From contig NZ_CP025938.1 in the NCBI RefSeq assembly GCF_002893765.1, positions 1,922,001 through 1,986,000 on the forward strand: DNA of 64,000 bases, written 5' to 3'. Source of the stretch: Tamlana carrageenivorans. Lineage in GTDB: Bacteria; Bacteroidota; Bacteroidia; Flavobacteriales; Flavobacteriaceae. Made by a program: the position numbers and the translations under genes. Below are positions 35,479-44,661 of the stretch, one piece after another. Positions within the stretch are counted from its first letter, which is position 1. Each line of letters starts with the position of its first letter. The notes under the pieces are model-generated. The model worked only from the letters and a program-made list of their open reading frames with translations, searched no databases and had not been told where the DNA came from.

Positions 35479-35548
35479 AACGATCTCAGTGTAAGAAGTC
35501 TTTATCAAGAATGCTACTTTTCTATTGTTCAGTGAAGTAAACAACTAT

Positions 35549-35617
35549 ACGGTTTTTCTTAATTGATAGTTTTGATCTAAATAAACTGTACATAAACTGA
35601 ACATGCTGTAAAACCGT
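35549..35617. promoter_or_regulatory. Agarase upstream region: -7 box and repeats
   Basis: TAGTTTTG (35567-35574) fits the -7 box. ACGGTTTT (35549-35556) and AAAACCGT (35610-35617) are inverted copies. Between them ATAAACTG occurs twice, 11 bases apart (35581 and 35592), a spacing that would place both on one face of the helix. Any of these could bind a carbohydrate-responsive regulator. Confidence 0.4.
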
Positions 35618-35688
35618 AAAATTTTAATTAACAAAACTTATAAATTGGCAACAAAACCAACGTTTAAACAACTAAAATTGAATTAATT

Positions 35689-38283
35689 ATGATTAAAACA
35701 GCAACTGTACATGATTTTGCTGTCCGTAAAAAGGGTAGCAATCATGTAAAAAAAAGAAACAGCAAACTTATTTGGATGCTAACGGTTCTACTTGGTACTT
35801 GGGGTATTCATGCTCAAGATTGGGCTGGGATTCCCATTCCAGCTAACGCCGGTAATGGGAAAGTTTGGGAACTACAAGATCAGGTATCCGACGACTTTAA
35901 TTACAATTTTAATTCCGCTTCATGGTCTAATTTCGGTTCAGGTAACAAATGGTATAATTTTTACCATAATGCTTGGGATGGGCCTGGCTATACCTATTGG
36001 AAAAACCAAAATGTTACTGTTGATGGTAGTGATTTGGTTATAAATGTGGGGTATACGGCAGAGAACAGTAAAGGTGGAAGTTACGGGGTAGCTTCTGGCT
36101 GCGTGACATCTACAACTAAGGTGAAATATCCTGTTTATGTAGAATCGGCTATTAGTGTAGCTAATATTTCATTGGCTTCATGCTTTTGGTTACTTAGCCC
36201 TGATGATACCGAGGAAATAGATATTATTGAAAACTACGGAGGCGTAAACGGCTATAAACACCTCACGCATATTAGTCATCACTCTTTTGTACGAAGTCCT
36301 TTTACCGATTATCAACCAAGGGACACGAACTCGTGGTATCCAGATAGTCGTGTAAATACTAGTTATGGATGGGGCGATTGGTGCTGGAACAATGGAGATC
36401 GTCGTTATATGCGTATGGGCGTAAATTGGATAGGGCCTAAGCATTTTGAATATTACATAGATGGTGAGTTGGTAAGGGTGATGTACTACAATGCTATTGC
36501 TACCAATTACAATGGTACATGGCAATACACCTACTTTAATTCTATGAATTGGAATGTTAACGGTTATAATTTGCCTACAAATAATGGTGCTGGTTACACA
36601 GATGTAACCGTGTATGCCACAACCGTAGCCTATAGTTTTGAAAAACTTCAAGAGGCTTCAAATGCATCTAATGGGTATAATGTGATTGATCCTGCTTGGT
36701 TTCAAGGTGGCGATGATCAAGACCTTGATGGAAACGGTGTAACCGTTGAAGCTAGGGGTTTTACCAAAGAGATGGATATTATCATCAATATGGAATCACA
36801 AAGTTGGTTGGCGGGTTCTACACCTTCTGCAAGTGATTTGAACGATCCGACTAAAAATACCATGAAAGTTGATTGGGTTCGTGTTTATAAACCTGTGAAT
36901 TCTGGAAACGCTGATGTCGCTGTGACTGGAGTAACTTTGAGTCCTGCTACTTTAAGTATCGAACAAGGTGCTACAGCCAACTTAACTGGAGCTGTTATTC
37001 CTAGTACAGCAACCATTAAAACGATGACTTTTTCTTCTAGTAATACGGCGGTAGCTACAGTCACTCAAAGTGGTGTGGTAACAGCCGTTTCCATTGGAAA
37101 TGCTGTAATCACAGCAACCACTACTGATGGCGGTTACACTGATACGAGTAGTGTTACCGTTACAGATAATTCAAATTCGGGTAACGAGGATACGATTGTT
37201 ATTGAAGCTGAAAATTTCGCAAGTACTACAGGGACTTATAATGATGGATTCGTGCCTTATGGGGTGAATGCCGGAACAACAAAAATTAATTATGTGAATA
37301 GCAATGACAGTGCTACATATAATATTCAAGTGTCTGAAGCTGGAAACTATGAGATATCTTATGCGATTTCAACTCCAGTGGCTAATGCTGCTATTAGTTT
37401 TTATGCCGACAATGTGCTCGTTGGTGCGACCAATGTTGTAAATAACGGTCAGTGGGATGCCTATCAAAACTTAAATTCAGGACATCAAGTGTATTTGAGT
37501 GCGGGAGATCATACCATAAAAATTGTAGCTAGTGGTTCCAATGCCTGGCAGTGGAATTTAGATAAAATAACTCTAACCAAATCGGTATCTGGAGGTACAA
37601 CACCAAGTAATATCATTATTGAAGCTGAAAACTTTATGAGCACGACAGGAACTTATAATGATGGCTTTGTGCCTTACGGAGTTAACCAATCTAGTGTCGG
37701 CATTAACTATGTGAATTCAAATGATGAAGCGGTTTATAGTTTTTTTGTACAAAATTCGGGAGTATATAACATTCAGTATTTGATATCAACACCCGTTAAT
37801 CAAGCGCAGATTTCTGTTTATGTGAATAATACTTTGGTGGCTACCAATGCGGTTTCTAATAATGGTGCTTGGGATGATTATCAAACATTAAATGCTGCTT
37901 CAACCGTAAGTTTACAGCCAGGAACACATACGTTGAAAATTGTGGCTAGTGGTAGTAATGCTTGGCAATGGAATTTAGATAAAATCATTTTAAGTTCTGG
38001 AGCGACATCAAAACAAAATGAAGATTCGAAACGAAGTGCATCTACCGAAAAGTCGAATCAGTTTGTGTTTTATCCAAATCCAGCTTCCGATGTCTTGAAT
38101 ATTTCAACCAGTGAAACCATCCAAAAAATACAAGTTTATAATATTACCGGCGCTGTAGTTTTACAGCAAAAGGGCTATAACGGGGCTTTGGATGTTCGTG
38201 AGCTTGCCAATGGCTTATACCTTTTACAGGTTACTACAGCCGAAGAGGAAGTTATTACAAAACGTATTGTCATAAGTCGATAG
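35689..38283 (+). CDS. Secreted GH16 beta-agarase with two CBM6 modules and T9SS sorting domain
   Basis: 864 aa. An unusually long n-region is followed by a signal peptide ending at GIHAQ (about 43). Residues 44-402 are a GH16 agarase-type domain (WAGIPIPANAGNG, KWYNFYHNAWDGPG); the active site EEIDIIE has Glu176 as nucleophile, Asp178 and Glu181 as acid/base. Residues about 410-492 are an Ig-like BIG2 domain. Two similar CBM6 modules follow (about 503-632 and 640-770), both with TTGTYNDGFVPYGVN. The last 75 residues are a T9SS type A domain (YPNPASDVLN). It splits agarose outside the cell or at its surface. A terminator follows. Confidence 0.9.
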   Translation: MIKTATVHDFAVRKKGSNHVKKRNSKLIWMLTVLLGTWGIHAQDWAGIPIPANAGNGKVWELQDQVSDDFNYNFNSASWSNFGSGNKWYNFYHNAWDGPGYTYWKNQNVTVDGSDLVINVGYTAENSKGGSYGVASGCVTSTTKVKYPVYVESAISVANISLASCFWLLSPDDTEEIDIIENYGGVNGYKHLTHISHHSFVRSPFTDYQPRDTNSWYPDSRVNTSYGWGDWCWNNGDRRYMRMGVNWIGPKHFEYYIDGELVRVMYYNAIATNYNGTWQYTYFNSMNWNVNGYNLPTNNGAGYTDVTVYATTVAYSFEKLQEASNASNGYNVIDPAWFQGGDDQDLDGNGVTVEARGFTKEMDIIINMESQSWLAGSTPSASDLNDPTKNTMKVDWVRVYKPVNSGNADVAVTGVTLSPATLSIEQGATANLTGAVIPSTATIKTMTFSSSNTAVATVTQSGVVTAVSIGNAVITATTTDGGYTDTSSVTVTDNSNSGNEDTIVIEAENFASTTGTYNDGFVPYGVNAGTTKINYVNSNDSATYNIQVSEAGNYEISYAISTPVANAAISFYADNVLVGATNVVNNGQWDAYQNLNSGHQVYLSAGDHTIKIVASGSNAWQWNLDKITLTKSVSGGTTPSNIIIEAENFMSTTGTYNDGFVPYGVNQSSVGINYVNSNDEAVYSFFVQNSGVYNIQYLISTPVNQAQISVYVNNTLVATNAVSNNGAWDDYQTLNAASTVSLQPGTHTLKIVASGSNAWQWNLDKIILSSGATSKQNEDSKRSASTEKSNQFVFYPNPASDVLNISTSETIQKIQVYNITGAVVLQQKGYNGALDVRELANGLYLLQVTTAEEEVITKRIVISR

Positions 38284-38309
38284 ACTTATAATTATTTTAT
38301 TAGTTAAGA

Positions 38310-38342
38310 AGAAAGCTCGCCCATCATATGGCGGGCTTTTTG
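38310..38342. terminator. Terminator shared by convergent genes
   Basis: AAGCTCGCC and GGCGGGCTT pair around CATCATAT, with A before and T after, so it can work on both strands. It overlaps the stop codon of the minus-strand glycosyltransferase gene (38324). Confidence 0.8.
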
Positions 38343-39757
38343 TTTGTCTTCAGGAAAACTTCCCAAATAAAAACACTGTACACTACAAGGTATTCTAAGG
38401 AAATAACCCATAAGTTCTCCGATTTGTCAGATTGATTTACGTTTACATAAGCCAAATAGCTTAAAATAATAACAAAACTCCATACCAAAGGGAATTTGTA
38501 TTTTGTGAAAACCGAGAGTATAAGTAATGTGGCGACATACCAAGGGTGCACAGTAGTGGCTGTGAAATAATAAAAGGAAAGCGCAAAAAGCATGGCAGTA
38601 ATAAGTTGCACTGAAGTTTTGTTTTTTCTGAACAAAGCCATGCCCATAACAACTGCAAAAACAAGTATCGCTATAGCTTTTCCTATAAAAGCAATTTCAT
38701 TATAACCTCGGCACGTGTAGCCGATCGTTCTAGCGATATAATATAAACTGGCGTTGAATTCAAATTTTTGAAACCACAGTGCCACGGTAGTCGCGTAATT
38801 ACTGATAAATTGACTATTATAAAAAGGCAGGAATAATAAAATGGTACATAGACCTATTATACTATAAAAACACAGCAGTTTTACTATGTTTTTACTTCTT
38901 GAAGTTCTCTGGTTTTCTGGGTTATTGGAAGATTCTAGAGTATGGTGTTTCTTTTCAAAATTACCTTTTAAAAACCATTGAAAAAATAAAGGCAGAAAAA
39001 GTAGTGGCATTAATTTCACTGAAATGGATAATGAAAACACCACTGCGGCACACATCCATTTTTGATTTAATAGCAAGTATAAACTCCAAATTAAAAAGAA
39101 AATCATTACCCCTTCAAAGTGTAAATTTCCAGTAAGTTCGATGATGATAAACGGATTTAATACATACCAAAATATAAGATAGGTGGGTTTTTGTAATTTA
39201 AGTAATATTTTTTTTCCGAAGTAAAGGGTTCCTAAATCTGCAGCAATAATAATGAGGCGTAACACCACAACAGAACCTAAAATACTTTTGCTTGAAAAAA
39301 GTGCTGCTATGGCAAAGCACAGTTGGTTTAAAGGTGGGTAATTCGAAAAATGGCTAGCATTCAATTCGCCCATGCCTTTGCGAAGCTCTAAAGCTTCAGT
39401 AATGGGGAATTCGGCCTGCTTCATAAAAAAATCTACCGTATTAAGATACGGATTGTAGCCTTCTAAAATCAATCGGCCATCCCAAATAAAACGATAGAAA
39501 TCTTGTGATAAATTAGGGAGTGCCAAAATAAAAACGGCTCTACATCCGAAGGCCAAATAGGTTAAGGCATTTTCGTTATGCCTCAGTATCTGCATCAGCT
39601 TATAAAACAGAAAGAAAAGTGCAGTATAAAGCGAAATGAGTTTGATGTAATCGGTACGTATGAGACGATAAGCAAAAGCCCAGTAAAATATCAATGTAGT
39701 TACAGTTAAAAGTATCGGTATTTTGTAGGTTTTAAAAATGTTCGTCGTTAAAGGCAT
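38324..39757 (-). CDS. GT87/DUF2029-type membrane mannosyltransferase-like protein
   Basis: 477 aa with about ten to twelve hydrophobic helices. An early loop carries DFYRFIWDGRLILEGYNPYL, the Asp-containing motif typical of GT-C polyprenol-phosphate sugar transferases, and a later one YPPLNQLCFAIAALF. It probably moves a sugar from a lipid carrier to a glycan or lipid on the outer side of the inner membrane. Acceptor unknown. Two family-2 glycosyltransferase genes lie on the same strand upstream, which supports a shared glycan pathway. Its end lies in the terminator hairpin. Confidence 0.75.
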   Translation of the reverse strand: MPLTTNIFKTYKIPILLTVTTLIFYWAFAYRLIRTDYIKLISLYTALFFLFYKLMQILRHNENALTYLAFGCRAVFILALPNLSQDFYRFIWDGRLILEGYNPYLNTVDFFMKQAEFPITEALELRKGMGELNASHFSNYPPLNQLCFAIAALFSSKSILGSVVVLRLIIIAADLGTLYFGKKILLKLQKPTYLIFWYVLNPFIIIELTGNLHFEGVMIFFLIWSLYLLLNQKWMCAAVVFSLSISVKLMPLLFLPLFFQWFLKGNFEKKHHTLESSNNPENQRTSRSKNIVKLLCFYSIIGLCTILLFLPFYNSQFISNYATTVALWFQKFEFNASLYYIARTIGYTCRGYNEIAFIGKAIAILVFAVVMGMALFRKNKTSVQLITAMLFALSFYYFTATTVHPWYVATLLILSVFTKYKFPLVWSFVIILSYLAYVNVNQSDKSENLWVISLEYLVVYSVFIWEVFLKTNKKPAI

Positions 39758-39850
39758 GTGATAAATATATGCTTAATTGGATGGTTTTCCTGTTAAACGG
39801 ACTTTGGTAGATTAAAGTTAGTTAATTACCTTCACAAGGGAAACGTAATT

Positions 39851-40408
39851 ATGATAAATATGAGGTTGTTAAAAGTTATTCTTTTTTTAGTAGTTGTGGT
39901 TAGTATGTGGTCATGTAAGTCTTCAGAACATGGTAATGAAAAGGGAATAAGCAAAACTAGAAAAAGTATAAAAATAGATAAGTTCGAGTATCTAAAAAAT
40001 GGTGACACCTTATCCTATACTGAGGTTCGTTTTTATCGCGTTCACCACACGGCTTTTTATAGTCAAAAAGTGATGTTTGATAAGTTTGGGAAGTGGGATC
40101 AAATGATTTTTTATGATTATGAAAGAGGAGATTTGTTGCTTTGGAAGGATTTAAAGCTTTTTGAAGATGATGCCACGCGCTATACCATCGCTGCATTAGG
40201 AGAAGAAACTATAGAAACGTTGTATGCCTCGTTTATGGCTTTTGATGAAAAAGGTAACGATTTGTTGAAAGATACCCTGTATCAAGAAAAGCTTATTCCT
40301 TATTTCCACCGGTTGATTAAATCTGGTAATTATCATAATCGTACATTTTTTGATGTATATGATAAAGAGGTAAAAGCTAACAAGTTGACAAAATCAACCA
40401 CCCACTAA
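39851..40408 (+). CDS. Putative lipoprotein
   Basis: 185 aa. A signal ends at the lipobox VSMWSC (Cys about 22), followed by a charged linker and a mixed alpha/beta domain (YTEVRFYRVHHTAFYSQK, TIAALGEETIETLYASFMA). No family recognised. ATG 39851 and ATG 39860 are both possible; the latter gives a tidier signal peptide. It is the only plus-strand gene in a glycosyltransferase run and overlaps the BcsA-like gene tail to tail by 4 bases. Confidence 0.65.
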   Translation: MINMRLLKVILFLVVVVSMWSCKSSEHGNEKGISKTRKSIKIDKFEYLKNGDTLSYTEVRFYRVHHTAFYSQKVMFDKFGKWDQMIFYDYERGDLLLWKDLKLFEDDATRYTIAALGEETIETLYASFMAFDEKGNDLLKDTLYQEKLIPYFHRLIKSGNYHNRTFFDVYDKEVKANKLTKSTTH

Positions 40409-41895
40409 ACTTTAGATCGTAAAGATTTAAAGAAGACATAGCCAAAACCTACAAAAAGCATCGTGTGGAAAGGGAATAATCCGAAATCACCGCCTTGATT
40501 ACCTACCACAAACGCACTGTACATGCCAAAAGCGAAATAAAGCATTAATAAACCTTCAAAAATCACGTTTATAGAAAGATTTTTGGCAAGATACTTATTG
40601 CTTTTCCAACTATCCTTATACTTACTTATGTTGAATTTAGGGGTACGTACAAATTCCGATTTTTTTCCAATATGCCCTTCTAAAACGGCAATGGAGTTAT
40701 GTAATGAAAAGCCCATAGCTATTGAGAAAAAGACGAAAAACATACCAATATAGCGTATAAAGTTCTTAAAGCCACTGCCATAAGTGTTTTTATACATAAA
40801 CCAATAGCATATAAAAAAGATGATGGTACTCATCACAAAGAAACTCATCACATAAAAGTAAGGTCTTAAGTGGGCATATTCGTTTTTAATGTATAGCATA
40901 GGAATACTTAAAATCCCAACAATAAGCACGTTTAAAAACATGGTGCTATTAAGTAAATGTAGTAAGCCATGTACTTTAGTTTTAGCCGAAATTTCAGAGT
41001 TTTTAATAACGCGACCTAACATTTTTCTAAAGTTTTCAGCGCCACCTTTATTCCATCTAAACTGCTGCGAACGTGCTGCACTAATCACTATAGGCAATTC
41101 TGCAGGCGTTTCAACGTCTTCTAAATATTTAAATTTCCAGTGTTTTAACTGTGCACGGTAACTTAAATCTAAATCTTCGGTAAGCGTATCACCTTCCCAG
41201 TTTCCAGCATCAATAATACAGGTTTTACGCCATAATCCAGCGGTACCGTTAAAGTTGATAAAATGTCCTTTACTATTTCGTCCTACTTGTTCTAGAGTAA
41301 AATGGGCGTCTAAAGCAAAGGCTTGTATTTTAGTTAAAATGGAGTAATTTCTATTGATGTGTCCCCATCGCGTTTGTACAACACCTATGGCTTCATCTTT
41401 AAAGTAAGGCACGGTACGTTTTAACCAGTCTTTTTTAGGAAGGAAATCAGAATCAAAAATGGCAATAATCTCACCCTTAGCTATTTCTAAGCCTTCTTTT
41501 AGGGCTCCAGCTTTAAATCCTTTTCTGTCGGTTCGCGTAATGTGAGTGATGTCAATACCCGTGGCATGAAGCCTCTCAATTTGCTTTCTGGTGCTAATTA
41601 CGGTTTCGTCGGTAGAATCGTCTAAAACCTGAATTTCAAGTTTATTTTTAGGGTATTCAAGTTCCACAATATTGTCAAGTAAGCGCTCCATCACATACAT
41701 TTCGTTGTAAACCGGTAGTTGTATGGTAATGAAAGGCACTTCATCTGGATTTGATAAATCAAGTAAAGGCGAGGTGTCTTCTTTTTTCTTAGATGATAAA
41801 TAATTAAAAAGTAAATTTAGCTGAGCTAATGCATACATGAAAATAAGCAGTAACGAAATGCTATAAATAACTATTATTGAGGTTTCTAAAATCAT
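40405..41895 (-). CDS. Family 2 glycosyltransferase, cellulose-synthase-like
   Basis: 496 aa. An N-terminal membrane helix is followed by a GT2 domain with the processive signature: ITIQLPVYNEMYV, LDDSTDET, IAIFDSDFLP, TLTEDLDLSYR and QQFRWNKG (the Q-x-x-R-W motif). Four or five C-terminal helices could form the export channel. It probably makes or extends a glycan or glycolipid, with the sugar unknown. Its start overlaps the previous GT2 gene by 4 bases. Confidence 0.85.
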   Translation of the reverse strand: MILETSIIVIYSISLLLIFMYALAQLNLLFNYLSSKKKEDTSPLLDLSNPDEVPFITIQLPVYNEMYVMERLLDNIVELEYPKNKLEIQVLDDSTDETVISTRKQIERLHATGIDITHITRTDRKGFKAGALKEGLEIAKGEIIAIFDSDFLPKKDWLKRTVPYFKDEAIGVVQTRWGHINRNYSILTKIQAFALDAHFTLEQVGRNSKGHFINFNGTAGLWRKTCIIDAGNWEGDTLTEDLDLSYRAQLKHWKFKYLEDVETPAELPIVISAARSQQFRWNKGGAENFRKMLGRVIKNSEISAKTKVHGLLHLLNSTMFLNVLIVGILSIPMLYIKNEYAHLRPYFYVMSFFVMSTIIFFICYWFMYKNTYGSGFKNFIRYIGMFFVFFSIAMGFSLHNSIAVLEGHIGKKSEFVRTPKFNISKYKDSWKSNKYLAKNLSINVIFEGLLMLYFAFGMYSAFVVGNQGGDFGLFPFHTMLFVGFGYVFFKSLRSKV

Positions 41896-42584
41896 TTTTT
41901 TATACTGTATTTAAAAATCCAACCAAGAATTTTTGCGCCTGCAAATATAGCACCTTTTATCGTACCAGACACCTTTGAAACGCCAATTCTATTTCTGTAA
42001 TTTAGAGGGACTTCTGTATATGAAAAATCGTACTTCAATGCTTTAAGTTGCATTTCTACCGTCCAGCCATAGGTTTTGTCTTCCATGTTGAGCGCCAGTA
42101 GTTTATCGTACTTAATAGCTCTAAACGGACCTAAGTCGGTGAATTTGGCATTGAAAAATAAGCGCATTAGTGATGTGGCTAGCCAGTTTCCAAAAATTTG
42201 AGGTGTGGTCATAGCGCCTTTTTCTCTAAGCTTTTTATCGCGTGCACCAATAACAAAATCAATATTGTCATTAATAATTGGTGCTACAATTTTAACTAAT
42301 TCTTCGGGGAAATCACTGTAGTCGCCATCTAAAAAAACTATAATATCTGGTTTGCTAGGCTGTTCTGCAATGTACTGCATGCCCTTTAAACAGGCATATC
42401 CATAACCTTTGTTGGATTCTGTTAATACCGTGGCTCCAGCCTTTTTTGCATTAATTTCAGTATTATCTGTAGAGTTATTGCTTACCACAATAATTTCATC
42501 AACTAAAGATGGAATAGCATTCACAACAAGGCCGATAGAGTCAGCTTCATTGTACGCAGGAATAATGACTTTAATATGAGTCAT
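41892..42584 (-). CDS. Family 2 glycosyltransferase, dolichol-phosphate-mannose-synthase-like
   Basis: 230 aa, single GT2 domain: VIIPAYNEADSIGLVV, VVSNNSTDNT, VFLDGDYSDFPEEL and DLGPFRAIKYDKLL. Enzymes of this type load a sugar onto polyprenyl phosphate. This would supply the GT87-like membrane transferase at 38324, so the three genes may form one pathway. It heads the minus-strand run and overlaps the next gene by 4 bases. Confidence 0.85.
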   Translation of the reverse strand: MTHIKVIIPAYNEADSIGLVVNAIPSLVDEIIVVSNNSTDNTEINAKKAGATVLTESNKGYGYACLKGMQYIAEQPSKPDIIVFLDGDYSDFPEELVKIVAPIINDNIDFVIGARDKKLREKGAMTTPQIFGNWLATSLMRLFFNAKFTDLGPFRAIKYDKLLALNMEDKTYGWTVEMQLKALKYDFSYTEVPLNYRNRIGVSKVSGTIKGAIFAGAKILGWIFKYSIKK

Positions 42585-43044
42585 TTGCAGGGTTGTGATT
42601 TGGGTTTTGGGTTAAGTTTGCCGCAAAGGTAATTTTTTAATTTAATTATTTGTTAAATTCCTAAATTCTAGTTGATTTTTGTGTAGGATTTTTTACGTGG
42701 TGCATAGGTTTATAGCGGTTTTTTTTAGAGATTCACAGGGTAATTTAGGGAGGCATTACTCAGTGTGCCTTTGTGAGTCTCTGTGTTTCTCCGTGTAATA
42801 ATAGTTTTAAAACAGAGATTCATAGAGTTTTCACAGAGATATTTAAGAAGAAGCTTCTCTGTGTGTCCCTGTGTATCTCCGAGCAACTTCGTGTAATAAT
42901 AGGTTTAATACAGAGAATCACAGAGTTTTCGCAGAGATTTCACAGAGATATTTAAGGAGTAACTCCTCTGTGTGTCTTTGTGTATCTCAGTGTGTTTCCG
43001 TGTAATAATAGTTGTGTTGCAAAAATCACGAGTATAACAACCAA
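42585..43044. other. Intergenic region filled mostly by CACAGAG-type repeats
   Basis: From 42728 to 43012 there are three imperfect copies of a unit of about 100 bases; the remaining parts are AT-rich and hold nothing I can name, apart from the probable promoter of the minus-strand glycosyltransferase run. Confidence 0.6.
42728..43012. repeat. Imperfect tandem repeats CTCTGTGTGTC...TTCGTGTAATAATAG
   Basis: Copies begin near 42764, 42857 and 42965. Each has a CTCTGTG-rich half ending GTGTAATAATAG; the first two are followed by a CAGAGATT/CACAGAG half. CACAGAG and CTCTGTG are complementary, so each junction can fold (for example around AAGGAGTAACTCCT at 42952). A related fragment lies near 28418-28452. 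Confidence 0.8.
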
Positions 43045-44652
43045 CTAGAATGACTTACTATTCACATAATCCATCAAATCCACATCATTCCCGAGTAAAA
43101 CATCATTAGAATTGATACGTTCCTTCATGCTGTCGTTTTCAAGTTTTAAAACACCTCTCGGACAAACAGCAGCGCAAATACCGCAGCCCACACAACTTGA
43201 ACGTACAATGTTTTCGCCTTTTTGGGCATAGGCACGTACATCAATACCCATCTCACAATAGGTGGAGCAATTTCCGCAGGATATACATTGTCCGCCATTG
43301 GTGGTAATTCTAAATTTTGAGAACATCCGTTGCTGAAATCCTAATACAGCCGCCATCGGGCAACCAAATCGGCACCAAACACGGTTTCCTAGAATAGGGT
43401 AGAAGCCCGTACCAATGACCCCCGAAAAAATAGATCCAATATACAAGCCGTAGGCAGAGCGTAGGACGCTAGATTTTACAAAGAACAGACGTTCACTCGT
43501 ACCTGTGTAATGCATGATAAACAGCGCAGCGATAATAACAAAGAAGCCTAATGCTCCATAATTAGCGTCTTTACCCAATTCATGGCGCTTAAAAATCAAA
43601 GTTAGGGCAAATACAAGGGTTAATAAGCCGCCAACTCCTAATAGGAACGTAGATTTGGTTAGCCAATATTTTGTGGAGTCATGACCTAAATAACTGTAAA
43701 TAACAGCTGTTGTCATAATTACAGAAAAAACTAAAACAACATGAATTAACCAGCGTTCCAATTTCCAAGCCGATAATTTTTTACTGCTTAATTGTCTGAA
43801 GGGATCTCCAGCAGTTTCTGCTAATCCGCCGCAACCACAAACCCATGAGCAGTACCAACGTTTTCCATATTTATAAGTAAGAAAAGGCGAAATGATAAAT
43901 ATGGAAAGTATACCAAAAATTAAAAGTGCTAGCCCAAGGTTTCCTGAATTTATAAAGCCGTTTACCGACCAGCGGTCAAATAAATAATAGTTAAGCGGCC
44001 ACATACTTTTTATATCATAGTAAGGTAAGTTGTATTCTGGGCTTTCGTTTAATCGGGCCATAAATTCAGGAATTAAAAAGGCGAAGCCCAACTGAAAAAA
44101 CATCACAGAAACCGTACGCAGTTGTTGATACCGATTATGACGGTATTTTAAAATAAACTTATATCCGAATATTAAAATAGCGAGTGTGTAAAGGGTGCCA
44201 TAAACAAACCATTGACTCGCTGGTCGACCGCTTAACAGAAAGCTTAAAGGATCGAAAAGGGCTATGAGTCCGGTATTAGCTTCTCCCGAACTTCCTTGTC
44301 CTAAATACTGCGGAAAAAAATACAACACCAAATAAAATCCGGTTAACACGATGCCTAAAATCCAAGCAGTTACACCACGAGAGGTTAAAGATTTAAACCA
44401 AACACGATCATTTTTTATACCTTCTAATTTGGTGGTGTATAAACTGTGTGAAAAAAGTAGGGTGCCTGCAGTGATTAAACCCAACGACAGACTTAAACCC
44501 AACGTTTTATAAGGAAAATCGGTATTAAAAAGCGCTAGTGCTAAAATGAACAGTCCAACAACGCCTATAAATACGGCGATTTTTTCCTTTGTAGAAAGGC
44601 TGAACGTTTCAGAAGGTGTTAACGAAATGCTATGGTGTTGTTTGTCGTTCAT
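43045..44652 (-). CDS. Membrane polyferredoxin, NosR/NapH-like
   Basis: 535 aa with about ten membrane helices. Two Cys motifs in loops (YCSWVCGCGG and WCRFGCPMA) match the NapH/NosR/CcoG type. Near the C-terminus two 4Fe-4S clusters are bound by CISCGNCSTYC and CVGCGICAAVCPRG. It probably carries electrons across or along the inner membrane. There is no FMN-binding domain as in full NosR. The gene starts 9 bases after the FAD oxidoreductase stop, so the two are likely a functional pair. Confidence 0.82.
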   Translation of the reverse strand: MNDKQHHSISLTPSETFSLSTKEKIAVFIGVVGLFILALALFNTDFPYKTLGLSLSLGLITAGTLLFSHSLYTTKLEGIKNDRVWFKSLTSRGVTAWILGIVLTGFYLVLYFFPQYLGQGSSGEANTGLIALFDPLSFLLSGRPASQWFVYGTLYTLAILIFGYKFILKYRHNRYQQLRTVSVMFFQLGFAFLIPEFMARLNESPEYNLPYYDIKSMWPLNYYLFDRWSVNGFINSGNLGLALLIFGILSIFIISPFLTYKYGKRWYCSWVCGCGGLAETAGDPFRQLSSKKLSAWKLERWLIHVVLVFSVIMTTAVIYSYLGHDSTKYWLTKSTFLLGVGGLLTLVFALTLIFKRHELGKDANYGALGFFVIIAALFIMHYTGTSERLFFVKSSVLRSAYGLYIGSIFSGVIGTGFYPILGNRVWCRFGCPMAAVLGFQQRMFSKFRITTNGGQCISCGNCSTYCEMGIDVRAYAQKGENIVRSSCVGCGICAAVCPRGVLKLENDSMKERINSNDVLLGNDVDLMDYVNSKSF

Positions 44653-44661
44653 GTAGGGATT

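Noticed and set aside
36190..36651. 153-codon frame opposite the agarase gene
   Set aside because: It is the complement of the catalytic domain, rich in Ile/Val runs as expected of a shadow.
42773..42955. 60-codon frame in the repeat array
   Set aside because: It is made wholly of the CTCTGTG repeat units.
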